This document shows, one piece after another, positions 1-9,381 of a stretch of 64,000 nt of DNA. Positions within the stretch are counted from its first letter, which is position 1. Each line of letters starts with the position of its first letter. The position numbers and the translations under genes are program-made. The stretch is from Bacteroidota bacterium (lineage in GTDB: Bacteria > Bacteroidota > Ignavibacteria > Ignavibacteriales > Ignavibacteriaceae): the NCBI GenBank assembly GCA_023475265.1, contig JAMCWE010000241.1:1-64000 (forward strand). The letters are read 5' to 3'. A model generated the notes under the pieces. The model did no database searches and was not told the origin of the DNA. It was given only the letters and a program-made list of their open reading frames with translations.

Positions 1-125
1 TATAAACAACCAAATTATTTGTTGATACATTACCAATTTTTATAACACGTAAAGCTTTCTGTATATCATTGCTGACTTTAAAATAAAGTGAGTCGTTTTG
101 TAATAAAAGCTGCCTGGGATATTCT
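1..125 (-). other. Possible inverted segment or assembly junction at left edge
   Basis: On the plus strand this stretch is not readable in the frame of the following C25 gene: TAA lies at 84-86, and convincing C25 sequence begins only near 120-138. The minus strand is open from about 190 through base 1. It gives a protein-like sequence containing YPRQLLLQNDSLYFKVSND, rich in the Asp, Asn, Ser and Tyr typical of the neighbouring T9SS proteins. The simplest reading is a strand switch near 118-128, either a real inversion inside or beside the C25 gene or a chimeric contig end. A chance open frame in AT-rich DNA cannot be excluded. Confidence 0.35.
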
Positions 126-3100
126 ACTCCCGAATCAATTAAATTATTTTTAGAAACTGCATTCCAAAATTGGAACTCACCAAAACCATCTTACCTAACA
201 TTAATCGGTGACGCAAATTATGATTACAAACATTATAGATTTATAAACGATGGAGTAATTGGAGGAGGAAATTTTGTCCCCTCATATGGTGATCCGGTTA
301 GTGATAATTGGTATGCAGTTTGGTCTGACAGCAGTATTGATATTCCTCAGCTTATGGTTGGAAGAATACCAATAAATAATGCGACTGAATTAGATTATTA
401 TTTATCCAAGATTACAAATAATATAAATTCTTCCTATAGCGAATTTAACAAGCGATTTTTATTTTTTTCAGGAGGCAGCGCAAATAATCAATCAGAACTT
501 GATCAGTTAAGGGGTGAAAATAATTCTATAATAACCGGTTTAATAAAACCAAAACCGATTTCAGGTGAATACACACATTTCTATAAAACCGTTTCGCCTC
601 AATCTGATTTAGGTCCTTATACACAAGATCAAATTCAAAATGAAATTTCAAAAGGCGCATTATTAATTTCGTATATAGGCCATAGCGGTACTGCTACTTG
701 GGACAACGGCATAAATGAAACTACTCAATTGGAAAACAGCGTAAATGGAAATCCTTTAATTACTGATTTCGGTTGTTCAACAAATAAATTTGCCGAGCCG
801 GATATTGTCTGTTTTGGGGAAAGGTTTTTGCTGAATAGTAATGGCCAAGCTTTGGATTATATTGGTAATTCATCATTAGGCTTCACAAATACCGCTACAA
901 CAGTTCCATATTTATTCTATCAGTCTTTGATAAATGATTCTTTGCACATTGTCGGCAACGCACATCTTAATGCAAAGATTAATATGTTCAAGCAATATGG
1001 AAGTTCAAATGTATTTAATGTCTTTGCTTTGACTAACACAATATTAGGTGATCCGGCAATTCAAATTAAACTGCCAAATAAACCTAATTTGGAAATTGGA
1101 GCTACAGATTTAATTACTGCCGATAATTATATTGATGAAGGCAGAGATTCAACTTTGATGAAAATAGTTATTCATAATTTCGGAATTTCACTTAATGACA
1201 GTGTATTGATTTCGGTTTCTCATACATTAGAGAATAAGAAAATAGAAGAAAAAAATATCTATATTCCTTTCCCGGATTATATTGACACGCTTGATGTTTG
1301 GTTAAAAGTAAATCTCCTTCCTGGTATGCACACAGTTGATGTAACAATAGATCCATATAATAAAATTGATGAAATTTATAAAACAGACAATTCTGCACAA
1401 ACAAATTTTTTTGTATCTTCCAATGCTGTTAGAGATTTGTTATCAAATGTAATTGAAAATCCTTCCTTGAATTTGATGAAGATACTTAATCCATCATTAT
1501 ATTCTAAAAATCAGTTTAATATAATTTCTGAAATATCAACAGACCCTACTTTTCAAACTTATAATCAACTACTAACTCCATCTCAACCATTTATTACGAA
1601 AATAATTTTGCCGCAATTAAATCAGAATAAAAGATATTGGATACGATACAAACTTAATGATTCATTATCCAGTTTTTCACAACCTAAATCATTCTTAAAC
1701 TCTGAAGGTTCTAAATTTTATCTAGCAGATTCGCTGTCTCTTACTAATCAAATATTTAATAATTTAAATTACCTAGATAATGCCTTAAAACTATCTACTA
1801 AATCTGAAAAAATATCTTTATTATCAGCCGGCACATTTTCAGGTGCTACTTGCACAATTTCTTTAAATGGGAAAAATTTATTACCTAATTCATATTTTAC
1901 AGGAATGGGTATTGTTGTGTTTAATCCGAATACTTTGGTTGTTGACACTTCTGAATCTTACAATTTATTTAATCAGCCAGTCGTTATGCAACAATTAGTA
2001 ACATTAATTAATTCTATCGATACTGGGAAGATCGTGGCCATGGGTGTTTCCGATGATGCGGCAAATAATATTACTAGTAATCTGAAAAATGCAATTAAAA
2101 CTTTGGGTAGTACTAAAATAGACTCATTGAGATTTCAAGGATCATGGGCATTGATTGGAAGAAAAGGTGCAAATCCCGGGGATGTAATTGAACAGGTTAA
2201 AGGCCCTTACAACGGTTCGATATTAATTGATTCAACTTTTATAATACCAAATTCAACCGGGGAATTTATAACAAATAGTATTGGTCCAGCAATAAAATGG
2301 AAGTCGATAAATTTAATAAATACTACGCCTTCTGATTCCAAAATTAATTTTAAAATTTTAGGAATAAAGAATGACAGCAGTGTTGATACTCTTCAAGTCT
2401 TTAACTCAATTGATTCTACTGCTTCACTTTCAAATATAGATGCAAATGTTTATCCAAGACTTAAAGTACTTGCAAACTTCAATTCTTCTACAGATGGTAT
2501 TTCACCAGAATTAAAAAAAGTGTCAGTCGATTATATTCAGCCTCCGGAATTGGGTTTAAATTATCAAACTGTTTCTATTTCTGCAGATACTGTTTATCAA
2601 GGCGATTCCACAAAATTATTTTTCTCAATATTTAATGTTGGTGAATCTGAGGCAGATAGTTTTAAAGTTGATGTGTATTTAAACCGTTCAGATAAGACTC
2701 AAAAGTTATTATTCGATACTTTAGTTGTTAAGCTTGATACTATGTCAAAAGTTTCATTTGAACTTGGGTACAAGTCGAATTTTTACGATGGTTATGGGCC
2801 GTTATCATTTTCAATTCAAGTAGATAATGATCAAAGGATACCTGAGATGTATAAGGATAATAATTTTTATAATGAATCTTTTTATGTTGTAAAAGACACT
2901 ATTACATTAGTAAAAACGGCAAACATTTCATATACATTTGACGGCAACAATATTTTTGACGGCGATTATGTCTCATCAAACCCTGAAATATTATTTAAAT
3001 TGAATTATGGCTTCCAATATCCATTTAGAGATACAACAAAAGTTAATATTATTTTGGATGGACAAAAAATTTATTATGCAGGAATGGACTCAATAGTTTA

Positions 3101-3536
3101 TGATACTATAAATCGACAAGTATTATATAAAATTCGTCCAAAGTTGAAAGATGGGGAACATTATCTTACAATAAACGGGAATGATTTGGTTAACCAAGCG
3201 AGTGATTTGCAAAAAACTTTTATAGTTTCAAATGAGCTTAAAATTTTAGACTTATATAATTATCCAAATCCCTTTAATTTGAGTACTTACTTTACATTTA
3301 ATTTAACCCAAATACCGGAAGACATGAAAATTAAAATTTATACCGTAGCAGGCAGATTAATTAAAGAGATAAATATTCCTCCCTCGGTATTAAGAAATAA
3401 TTTTAATAGGATATTTTGGGACGGACGGGATGAAGATGGCGATCTGCTGGCAAACGGAGTATATCTTTATAAAATAATTGCAAAGCTTGCAGATAAAACT
3501 TATTCTGATATTCAGAAGCTTGCAATCGTTAGGTAA
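87..3536 (+). CDS. Gingipain-like C25 family peptidase with T9SS C-terminal domain (5'-incomplete)
   Basis: Secreted cysteine peptidase of family C25, lacking its signal peptide and pro-region here. Homology to the larger C25 protein at 47094 is recognisable from about nt 138 (FLETAFQNWNSP, then LTLIGDANYDYK). The expected catalytic pair is present: His in SYIGHSG (codon at 681) and Cys in TDFGCSTNKF (codon at 774). Downstream are CARDB-like Ig segments, a further repeat region, and a C-terminal FlgD/T9SS-like domain starting at YNYPNPFN and ending with GVYLYKIIAK. An ATG exists at 354, but it falls inside the peptidase domain, so it is not the true start; the limit at 87 is only the first codon after an in-frame stop. 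The stop overlaps the next ATG by one base. The function (cell-surface or extracellular proteolysis) is inferred from the family. See the left-edge entry for the interrupted 5' end. Confidence 0.8.
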   Translation, partial: SESFCNKSCLGYSTPESIKLFLETAFQNWNSPKPSYLTLIGDANYDYKHYRFINDGVIGGGNFVPSYGDPVSDNWYAVWSDSSIDIPQLMVGRIPINNATELDYYLSKITNNINSSYSEFNKRFLFFSGGSANNQSELDQLRGENNSIITGLIKPKPISGEYTHFYKTVSPQSDLGPYTQDQIQNEISKGALLISYIGHSGTATWDNGINETTQLENSVNGNPLITDFGCSTNKFAEPDIVCFGERFLLNSNGQALDYIGNSSLGFTNTATTVPYLFYQSLINDSLHIVGNAHLNAKINMFKQYGSSNVFNVFALTNTILGDPAIQIKLPNKPNLEIGATDLITADNYIDEGRDSTLMKIVIHNFGISLNDSVLISVSHTLENKKIEEKNIYIPFPDYIDTLDVWLKVNLLPGMHTVDVTIDPYNKIDEIYKTDNSAQTNFFVSSNAVRDLLSNVIENPSLNLMKILNPSLYSKNQFNIISEISTDPTFQTYNQLLTPSQPFITKIILPQLNQNKRYWIRYKLNDSLSSFSQPKSFLNSEGSKFYLADSLSLTNQIFNNLNYLDNALKLSTKSEKISLLSAGTFSGATCTISLNGKNLLPNSYFTGMGIVVFNPNTLVVDTSESYNLFNQPVVMQQLVTLINSIDTGKIVAMGVSDDAANNITSNLKNAIKTLGSTKIDSLRFQGSWALIGRKGANPGDVIEQVKGPYNGSILIDSTFIIPNSTGEFITNSIGPAIKWKSINLINTTPSDSKINFKILGIKNDSSVDTLQVFNSIDSTASLSNIDANVYPRLKVLANFNSSTDGISPELKKVSVDYIQPPELGLNYQTVSISADTVYQGDSTKLFFSIFNVGESEADSFKVDVYLNRSDKTQKLLFDTLVVKLDTMSKVSFELGYKSNFYDGYGPLSFSIQVDNDQRIPEMYKDNNFYNESFYVVKDTITLVKTANISYTFDGNNIFDGDYVSSNPEILFKLNYGFQYPFRDTTKVNIILDGQKIYYAGMDSIVYDTINRQVLYKIRPKLKDGEHYLTINGNDLVNQASDLQKTFIVSNELKILDLYNYPNPFNLSTYFTFNLTQIPEDMKIKIYTVAGRLIKEINIPPSVLRNNFNRIFWDGRDEDGDLLANGVYLYKIIAKLADKTYSDIQKLAIVR

Positions 3537-4201
3537 TGAGAATAATTAAGTATTCATTTTTGATTTTGTTAATTTACAGTGCAAACTTATTTGCTCAGTA
3601 TTATACTTTGCCGATAGAGTTAATTTATTTTAATTTTCAAATAGTAGATACGACTGTAAATTTAGCATGGGGCACAGCAACAGAAGTGAACAGTTATGGG
3701 TTTAATATCGAAAGGTATTCGAATCCGGATTCATTATGGGAAACTATTGGTTTTGTTATGGGAGCAGGTGTCAGCAATTCACCAAAGAATTATAATTTTG
3801 AAGATACAACAGTTATAAAAAATAAAACGTACTTTTACCGGCTAAAACAAATTGATAATGACGGCAGCTTTAAATACTCCGATACTTTGGTTGTTTCAAT
3901 AATATCTGAAATTAAAAAAGAAAATAATTTAACTCCCAAGAATTTTTTTGTATCGCAGAATTATCCAAATCCATTTAATCCTACAACAAATATTCGAGTT
4001 GAGATTCCGGAAGTGAATGAAATTATTCTTAAAGTATATGATTCACTTGGGAAAATAGTTTTAGAAAGAAATTATGGTGAAAAGATGCCGGGTGTTTATT
4101 TAATTTCTTTTAATGCTTCAAATCTTAGCAGCGGGATTTATTATTATTCTATTTCCTGCGGGAAATATTTTAAAGCTCAATCTATGGTTTTATTAAAGTA
4201 A
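3536..4201 (+). CDS. Small secreted protein with T9SS type A sorting domain
   Basis: A 221-residue protein with an N-terminal signal peptide (hydrophobic stretch ending LFAQ) and a fibronectin/Ig-like middle (LPIELIYFNFQ, then WGTATEVNSYGFNIERY), a pattern common in T9SS cargo. The C-terminal domain begins FVSQNYPNPFNPTTNI and ends GIYYYSISCGKYFKAQSMVLLK, a classic T9SS sorting signal. There is no recognisable catalytic domain, so it is probably a small surface or secreted adhesin-like or structural protein. It is translationally coupled to the C25 gene upstream: its ATG overlaps the TAA of that gene by one base, which suggests co-expression. Precise role unknown. Confidence 0.8.
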   Translation: MRIIKYSFLILLIYSANLFAQYYTLPIELIYFNFQIVDTTVNLAWGTATEVNSYGFNIERYSNPDSLWETIGFVMGAGVSNSPKNYNFEDTTVIKNKTYFYRLKQIDNDGSFKYSDTLVVSIISEIKKENNLTPKNFFVSQNYPNPFNPTTNIRVEIPEVNEIILKVYDSLGKIVLERNYGEKMPGVYLISFNASNLSSGIYYYSISCGKYFKAQSMVLLK

Positions 4202-4213
4202 ATTTATTTTATT

Positions 4214-4459
4214 ACTGCACTTACGCAAAAAAAGTAGTTACAATATTATAGAACCCTTTCAGGGTTCGAGTTTGTCTTATTTATTATTGCCAAGGGCGTT
4301 GTCTTGGCTTAGATATTTGTTCCTTTCAGGAACTCTGAGAAGCATAAAGACGCTGAAAGCGTTTGATATTCAAGATTGGGACAACGTCCCGATATACTAT
4401 ATTCTCAACTTTATTAGTAACCCTTGAAAGGGTGAAATAAGTCTTTGCGTAACTTCAGT
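4214..4459. repeat. MITE-like multi-hairpin element with terminal inverted repeats
   Basis: This fills most of the 338-nt gap between two genes. The ends are 16-bp imperfect inverted repeats: 4214-4229 (actgcacttacgcaaa) and 4444-4459 match at 14 of 16 positions. Inside are six short hairpins, mostly with loops of two or three bases: 4251-4267 (gaaccct/agggttc, loop ttc), 4289-4308 (gccaag/cttggc), 4319-4333 (gttcct/aggaac, loop ttc), 4350-4362 (acgct/agcgt, loop gaa), 4378-4390 (gggac/gtccc) and 4420-4433 (accctt/aagggt). No open frame of note. The layout suggests a non-autonomous mobile repeat or structured RNA-forming intergenic element. Mobility is not shown by the window, as only one copy is seen. 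Confidence 0.6.
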
Positions 4460-4539
4460 TATTTAATATTTTTTGAAAAAAGTATTAACTTTATTTTGTT
4501 AAATGAGTGAGTTAATAATTACTTTTATAATAATTTGAG

Positions 4540-5937
4540 ATGGAAATGAAAAAATATTTTCTGATTGCATTCGTTTTTTTACTTTCATTAAATCTTTTTG
4601 CGCAGTATGAAAATTATCCAATTCCAGGTAAAGGAAATTTAAATGGGGGCTTGGGATTAAACTGGATTGACGGGCAGCTTTATTACCGCTTCCATTTTAT
4701 GCCGGAAATATCCTTTGCAAACTTCGGCGTTGGTTTGGATTTGAATGTCGACATCGACAAAAACGGAAACATCCGCAAAGAAGATTTCAATGAGCTTTCT
4801 GATTACCTCAGCATCATCCGGTATGTAAGATACGGCTTAAAACACGATCCGGTTTTCATCAAGCTTGGCGCGCTTGATTATTACAACCTCGGACACGGCA
4901 GCATAATGTATCAATACAATAATAGTCCAAGTATTGATACTAGAAAAATCGGATTAGTTGCAGATATTGATTTCGGCGAATTCGGGTTTGAATCTATCTA
5001 CAGTACATTTGCCGAAGCCGGTGTCACAGCTGTAAGAGGATATGTAAGACCATTAAAATTTTCTTCTCTCGCTGATGTTCCGATCATCAGTAATCTGGAA
5101 GTAGGCGGGACTTATGCCGCCGACTTTAATAAATATTCTGGAGTAGTATTTCATACAGTTTATATACCTTCCCTCCAGGTACCTCCAGCCCCTGTTCCTC
5201 CAATTCCAGTTACAACTTCAGAAGATAAGGGAAGAATGCAAATTGTTGGATTGGACTTGGGACTTCCAATAATCAGATCGAGCATGTTTGATCTTCAGTT
5301 GTATGCTGACTACGCTAAGATAATAAATTACGGCAGCGGCGTAGCCACCGGAATTATGGTTGATGTAAACGGACTTGGAATTTTGAATGCATCTGCAAAG
5401 CTTGAAAGAAGATTTAACAATGCTCAATACATACCATCGTATTTTAATTCGATGTACGAGATAGAAAGATACCGCGTTGATACCTCGAACGGAAGTTATT
5501 CTTATACAAGCAAAGCAACTTTGCTCTCATCAATTACAAACCCGGATAACGGATACTTCGGAGAATTGGATCTTCATTTTCTCGGCTTGCTGGATGTAAT
5601 TGGAAGCTATCAACGATTAGATAAAACACCAAACAGCGGAGTTCTTCATTTGGTCGCAAATGTATCGCCCGAAGGTATGCCGGTTGTGGTAAGAGGCGGT
5701 TATGATAAAATAAATATCGGCGCGGAATCTCAAATCTTTAGAGTCGATAACAATTCTTTCATGTATTTTGAATTAGGCTATAAGCCGCTTCCATACATTA
5801 TAGTTTCCATGTTATACAGGTGGACGTTCACACCAATTCGTGATTCAAACGATAACATTATCGATTACCAGCCGCAAAAAAGAATTGAGCCTAGAATTTC
5901 TTTTGAATATCCGTTTAGTTTCGGTCAAGGTAATTGA
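4540..5937 (+). CDS. Predicted outer-membrane beta-barrel protein, unknown function
   Basis: A 465-residue protein with a signal peptide (MEMKKYFLIAFVFLLSLNLFAQ) followed by many alternating polar/aromatic strands and glycine turns, as in outer-membrane barrels. The last residues (EYPFSFGQGN) do not show the usual terminal aromatic residue. A proline-rich insert (VPPAPVPPIPVTT) near residue 220 may be an extracellular or linker loop. It does not resemble a TonB-dependent receptor, and there is no plug domain. It stands alone between the hairpin element and the phosphate locus, and no operon partner is evident. I do not recognise a specific family; similar proteins of this style are common in Ignavibacteria-type genomes. 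Function open. Confidence 0.6.
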   Translation: MEMKKYFLIAFVFLLSLNLFAQYENYPIPGKGNLNGGLGLNWIDGQLYYRFHFMPEISFANFGVGLDLNVDIDKNGNIRKEDFNELSDYLSIIRYVRYGLKHDPVFIKLGALDYYNLGHGSIMYQYNNSPSIDTRKIGLVADIDFGEFGFESIYSTFAEAGVTAVRGYVRPLKFSSLADVPIISNLEVGGTYAADFNKYSGVVFHTVYIPSLQVPPAPVPPIPVTTSEDKGRMQIVGLDLGLPIIRSSMFDLQLYADYAKIINYGSGVATGIMVDVNGLGILNASAKLERRFNNAQYIPSYFNSMYEIERYRVDTSNGSYSYTSKATLLSSITNPDNGYFGELDLHFLGLLDVIGSYQRLDKTPNSGVLHLVANVSPEGMPVVVRGGYDKINIGAESQIFRVDNNSFMYFELGYKPLPYIIVSMLYRWTFTPIRDSNDNIIDYQPQKRIEPRISFEYPFSFGQGN

Positions 5938-6056
5938 AATTTTATTTATTGAGGTTACTGATTTTATATAGTTGAGCGTATCAAACTTTATTAAATCAAT
6001 AACTTTTTGAATACAAAGCAATTAGTCATCCTCATTTAATTTCATTTTAAAGCCCA

Positions 6057-6095
6057 TTAACAATTTCTTAACATAAGCATAACATTGCCTTAACA
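6057..6095 (+). promoter_or_regulatory. PhoP/PhoB-type box array (four TTAACA repeats, 11-bp period)
   Basis: Four hexamers sit at exactly 11-bp intervals: TTAACA at 6057, TTAACA at 6068, ATAACA at 6079 and TTAACA at 6090. Direct repeats of TTAACA type with about 5-bp spacers are the known architecture of PhoP/PhoB binding sites (PHO boxes). The array ends 115 nt before the porin start and heads the porin-pst-phoU run, so it very likely makes that run phosphate-starvation inducible. The rest of the 272-nt gap holds no gene; the exact -10 is not assigned. Confidence 0.7.
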
Positions 6096-6209
6096 CTCGC
6101 GGGGAAATTTCTATTTATTATTACCGCATCATTTTTTTTATGACTACGTGACATTTAAAAAGCTAATAATCAGTTAAAAATTATTAATAACAAAAGAGAG
6201 AAATACTAT

Positions 6210-7232
6210 ATGAAAAAAATTGCACTATTACTTTTCGTGCTCCCATTCTTACTCAGCTTTACAAAGGCTCAAAATCTTCCGAAGTTCAGCGGGCTAATGT
6301 TCGGAGATTATTACTATGTTCAGCAGTATCATGATCAAACTCAAAAAGATTTACAGGCTTTTGAGTTTAGAAGAATTTATTTAACTGCAGATTATACAGT
6401 GTCCGACGGAATCTGGGCTAGATTTCGTTTGGAATCAGATCCAACAGCTTCAAACCTCGGCAACAATAAGTTATCTACAATGGTAAAAGATGCTTTTTTA
6501 GATTTCAAGAATGTTGGTAACGGCGATCTTGTTCTTGGTTTGCAAGGTACATGGAACATTAATATGGCTGAAGGAATTTTCGGCTATCGTCCTCTTGAAA
6601 AAACAATTCAAGATTTGCATGGAATTAGCGCATCAAGAGATTTAGGAATTTCTCTTACTCAAAAATTTTCAGATGCTTTTTCTGCCGGATTATTATTAGG
6701 CAACAATACCGGTAATGGCGATTCATTCTTACCGGGAACTGCCACAAATGCCAGCCAGGCAAGATACAAATCCGGTTATCTTTTCTTACAATTTAATCCT
6801 ATGAAAGAATTAACAATATTGGTTGACGGTCAATATTACGGCGCACCAAAATCTCAATACGGAAAGATCGGTGACGTTATTGTAAATTATGCTAACAGCA
6901 GTTTCAGCTTAGGCGTTCAAGCATTCTTAAATGCAATCGATCATGGTGAAGCCGATGGTTCAACTTTGGAAAGAAACGGCATTAGCTTAAACGGCTGGAT
7001 TGCTCTTACAGATAATATTCGATTGGTTGCTAGATATGATAATTATACCCCGGATTCTAATACAAAAAATACTACAATTGCCAACAGCACACAGAGTTTT
7101 ATTCTTGGCGCTCTTGATTTTGCAGTAAGAAAAAACGTTCACATAATGCCGAATATTGAATATACATCATATGGACTTTCAGGTTCGAAAGCAGATGTAT
7201 TGCTTAGAGGAACATTCTTTTTCAGCTTCTAA
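6210..7232 (+). CDS. Phosphate-selective porin O/P-like outer-membrane protein
   Basis: A 340-residue protein with a signal peptide (ends FTKAQ) and a porin-like sequence: an N-terminal FSGLMFGDYYY strand, then RRIYLTADYTVSDGIWARFRLE, which resembles the OprO/OprP-type porin family, followed by repeated amphipathic strands and a terminal phenylalanine (FFFSF), the classic barrel-insertion signature. It directly follows the PHO-box array and precedes pstS by 62 nt on the same strand. Location and family both suggest that it admits phosphate across the outer membrane and feeds the Pst transporter. Substrate specificity is inferred from context; a generic porin is the alternative. Confidence 0.7.
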   Translation: MKKIALLLFVLPFLLSFTKAQNLPKFSGLMFGDYYYVQQYHDQTQKDLQAFEFRRIYLTADYTVSDGIWARFRLESDPTASNLGNNKLSTMVKDAFLDFKNVGNGDLVLGLQGTWNINMAEGIFGYRPLEKTIQDLHGISASRDLGISLTQKFSDAFSAGLLLGNNTGNGDSFLPGTATNASQARYKSGYLFLQFNPMKELTILVDGQYYGAPKSQYGKIGDVIVNYANSSFSLGVQAFLNAIDHGEADGSTLERNGISLNGWIALTDNIRLVARYDNYTPDSNTKNTTIANSTQSFILGALDFAVRKNVHIMPNIEYTSYGLSGSKADVLLRGTFFFSF

Positions 7233-7294
7233 GGTTGTGTTTTTACTAAAAAGAAATTGTATAAAAATTAATTATATTTAACAGGAGTTATAAT

Positions 7295-8338
7295 ATGAAA
7301 ATAAAAATCTTATCGATCATAATTCTTTTAGCAGGATTATTTGGTGTAACCGTTAAAGCGCAAGTTAAGCTTACCGGCGCGGGTTCAACATTTGACTATC
7401 CAATCTTTTCAAAATGGTTTGACTCATACAATAAAATGACCGGAGTTCAAATCAATTATGCATCAATAGGCAGCGGCGGCGGTATTCAGCAGGTAACCAC
7501 TGGAACAGTTGATTTTGGCGCTTCCGATGCACCATTAACCGAAGAACAGATGAATAATTTCAAAGGGAAGAGAGGAACCGAAGTAGTTCATATTCCAATC
7601 ATTATGGGCGGCGTTGCTATTACCTATAATTTGCCTTCGGTAGGACAAGGAATAAAGCTTGATGGCGAAACTCTCGCAGATATTTATCTAGGTAAAATTT
7701 ATAAATGGAATGATCCGCGAATAGTAAAACTAAATCCAGGAAAAAATCTTCCTAACCAGGCTATTATAGTTGCTCATCGTTCAGAAGGCAGCGGCACAAC
7801 ATTTATCTTCACAAGTTATTTATCAAAAGTTAGTCCGGAATGGGCAAGGAGATGCGGAGTAAGTACTTCAGTTAATTGGCCGGTAGGACTTGGTGCAAAG
7901 GGAACAGAAGGCGTTGCGGGAATTATTGCACAGACCAAAGGAGCTATCGGTTATATTGAATTAGCTTATGCTAAACAAAATAATCTTCCTTATTGCCAGA
8001 TGAAAAATAAAGCCGGAAATTTTATTGATGTAAACTTCAATACTGTTTCGGAAGCTGCAGCTGGTGCAGTGAAGAATATGCCGAAAGATTTAAGAGCTGT
8101 AATTACAAATGCAGACGGAAAAAGTTCCTATCCTATCTGCGGATTTTCCTGGGTAGTTATACCAAAGGATATTAAAAATAATTCGCATGCTGAAGCGCTT
8201 GTTAAGTTCTTAAAGTGGGCAGTAACTAAAGGACAGGCAGATGCAACAAGTCTTTATTATGCGCCTCTACCGAAACCAGTACAGAAACTAGATCTTGAAA
8301 AATTAAATTCTATTACAAGTAACGGAAAGAAGCTTTAA
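7295..8338 (+). CDS. pstS: Phosphate ABC transporter substrate-binding protein PstS
   Basis: Periplasmic phosphate-binding protein that delivers phosphate to the PstCA permease. It is 347 residues, with a signal peptide ending VKAQ. The family's anion-binding loops are present: GAGSTFDYPIFSKW near the mature N-terminus, GSGGGIQQ, DFGASDAPLT, and HRSEGSGTTFIF. An AGGAG ribosome-binding site precedes the ATG. It is the first pst gene, between the porin and pstC, as in other phosphate regulons. Length and motifs are normal for the family. Confidence 0.95.
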   Translation: MKIKILSIIILLAGLFGVTVKAQVKLTGAGSTFDYPIFSKWFDSYNKMTGVQINYASIGSGGGIQQVTTGTVDFGASDAPLTEEQMNNFKGKRGTEVVHIPIIMGGVAITYNLPSVGQGIKLDGETLADIYLGKIYKWNDPRIVKLNPGKNLPNQAIIVAHRSEGSGTTFIFTSYLSKVSPEWARRCGVSTSVNWPVGLGAKGTEGVAGIIAQTKGAIGYIELAYAKQNNLPYCQMKNKAGNFIDVNFNTVSEAAAGAVKNMPKDLRAVITNADGKSSYPICGFSWVVIPKDIKNNSHAEALVKFLKWAVTKGQADATSLYYAPLPKPVQKLDLEKLNSITSNGKKL

Positions 8339-8340
8339 TA

Positions 8341-9381
8341 CTGAATAATCAATTAGAAAATACAAAAGGAAGTGAATCGTTTGAGAAGGTTTATGATTAT
8401 TTTAAGAAGAGCAGCGATAAATCAAAACGAAATCGTAATGGCTTCTTAAATAAAATATTAGGAAATAATAATCTCGGCGATTTAATTTTTGAAAGACTAA
8501 CATTGCTTTTTGCGGTGTTAGTCTTTCTGCTTATCATTTTTATGGGATGGGAGATGTATTCGAGTTCCATCCTTTCTATAAAAAAGTTTGGATGGGGATT
8601 TTTAACTTCATCAACCTGGGATCCATTTTCAGAAGTGTTTGGCGCGCTTCCAATGATATACGGAACTTTAGTTTCGTCTTTACTTGGACTCATAATTGCG
8701 ATTCCGCTTGGTCTTGGTGTCGCAGTGTTCTTATCTGAACTTGCACCATCATGGCTTGAAAAACCGTTATCATTTTTAACCGAACTGCTTGCAGGAATTC
8801 CAAGTGTTATTTACGGATTATGGGGAATATTTGTTTTAGTCCCCTGGCTTCGAGATTCAGTAGAACCTTTCCTTCAAAATGAATTTCCTAATTCACCTTT
8901 TTTTCAAGGAGCGCCATACGGATTTGGAATGCTTGCCGCGGCAATAATACTTTCAATAATGGTGCTTCCGATTATTTCTTCAATATCACGCGACGTATTA
9001 AAATCTGTTCCTAATTCTCAGCGTGAAGCCGCATATGCACTTGGAGCTACAAAATGGGAAGTTACCAAAATAGTTTTGAGCTACGCTAAATCAGGTTTGC
9101 TTGGTGCAATAATTCTAGGGCTTGGAAGAGCAATCGGCGAAACGATGGCAGTTACAATGGTAATTGGAAATCGTCCGCAAATATCAACATCACTCTTAGC
9201 TCCCGGCTATACAATGGCAAGTGTTCTTGCTAATGAATTTACCGAAGCAACTTCCGATTTATATTTAAACTCTTTAATTGAACTTGCTCTTGTCTTATTC
9301 GTAATTACAATTATAATCAATATTTTTGCTAGACTGCTTGTTTGGAGTACGGAACGTAAATGGAAATTAAGTCCAATGTAA
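8341..9381 (+). CDS. pstC: Phosphate ABC transporter permease PstC (non-canonical start)
   Basis: Inner-membrane permease subunit that pairs with PstA. Multiple membrane segments and the permease EAA-like motif (SQREAAYALGATKWEV) are clear, as is GLGRAIGETMAV. The TTG at 8503 would start inside the first membrane helix and drop the cytoplasmic N-terminus, so the start should lie upstream. The frame is open from 8323 and contains no ATG, GTG or TTG before 8503. CTG at 8341 (or ATA at 8338), just after the pstS stop and downstream of a GGAAAG, is the best candidate. This implies either a rare initiation codon or a small sequence error. The 3' end overlaps pstA by 22 nt, consistent with coupled translation. 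Confidence 0.85.
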   Translation: MNNQLENTKGSESFEKVYDYFKKSSDKSKRNRNGFLNKILGNNNLGDLIFERLTLLFAVLVFLLIIFMGWEMYSSSILSIKKFGWGFLTSSTWDPFSEVFGALPMIYGTLVSSLLGLIIAIPLGLGVAVFLSELAPSWLEKPLSFLTELLAGIPSVIYGLWGIFVLVPWLRDSVEPFLQNEFPNSPFFQGAPYGFGMLAAAIILSIMVLPIISSISRDVLKSVPNSQREAAYALGATKWEVTKIVLSYAKSGLLGAIILGLGRAIGETMAVTMVIGNRPQISTSLLAPGYTMASVLANEFTEATSDLYLNSLIELALVLFVITIIINIFARLLVWSTERKWKLSPM

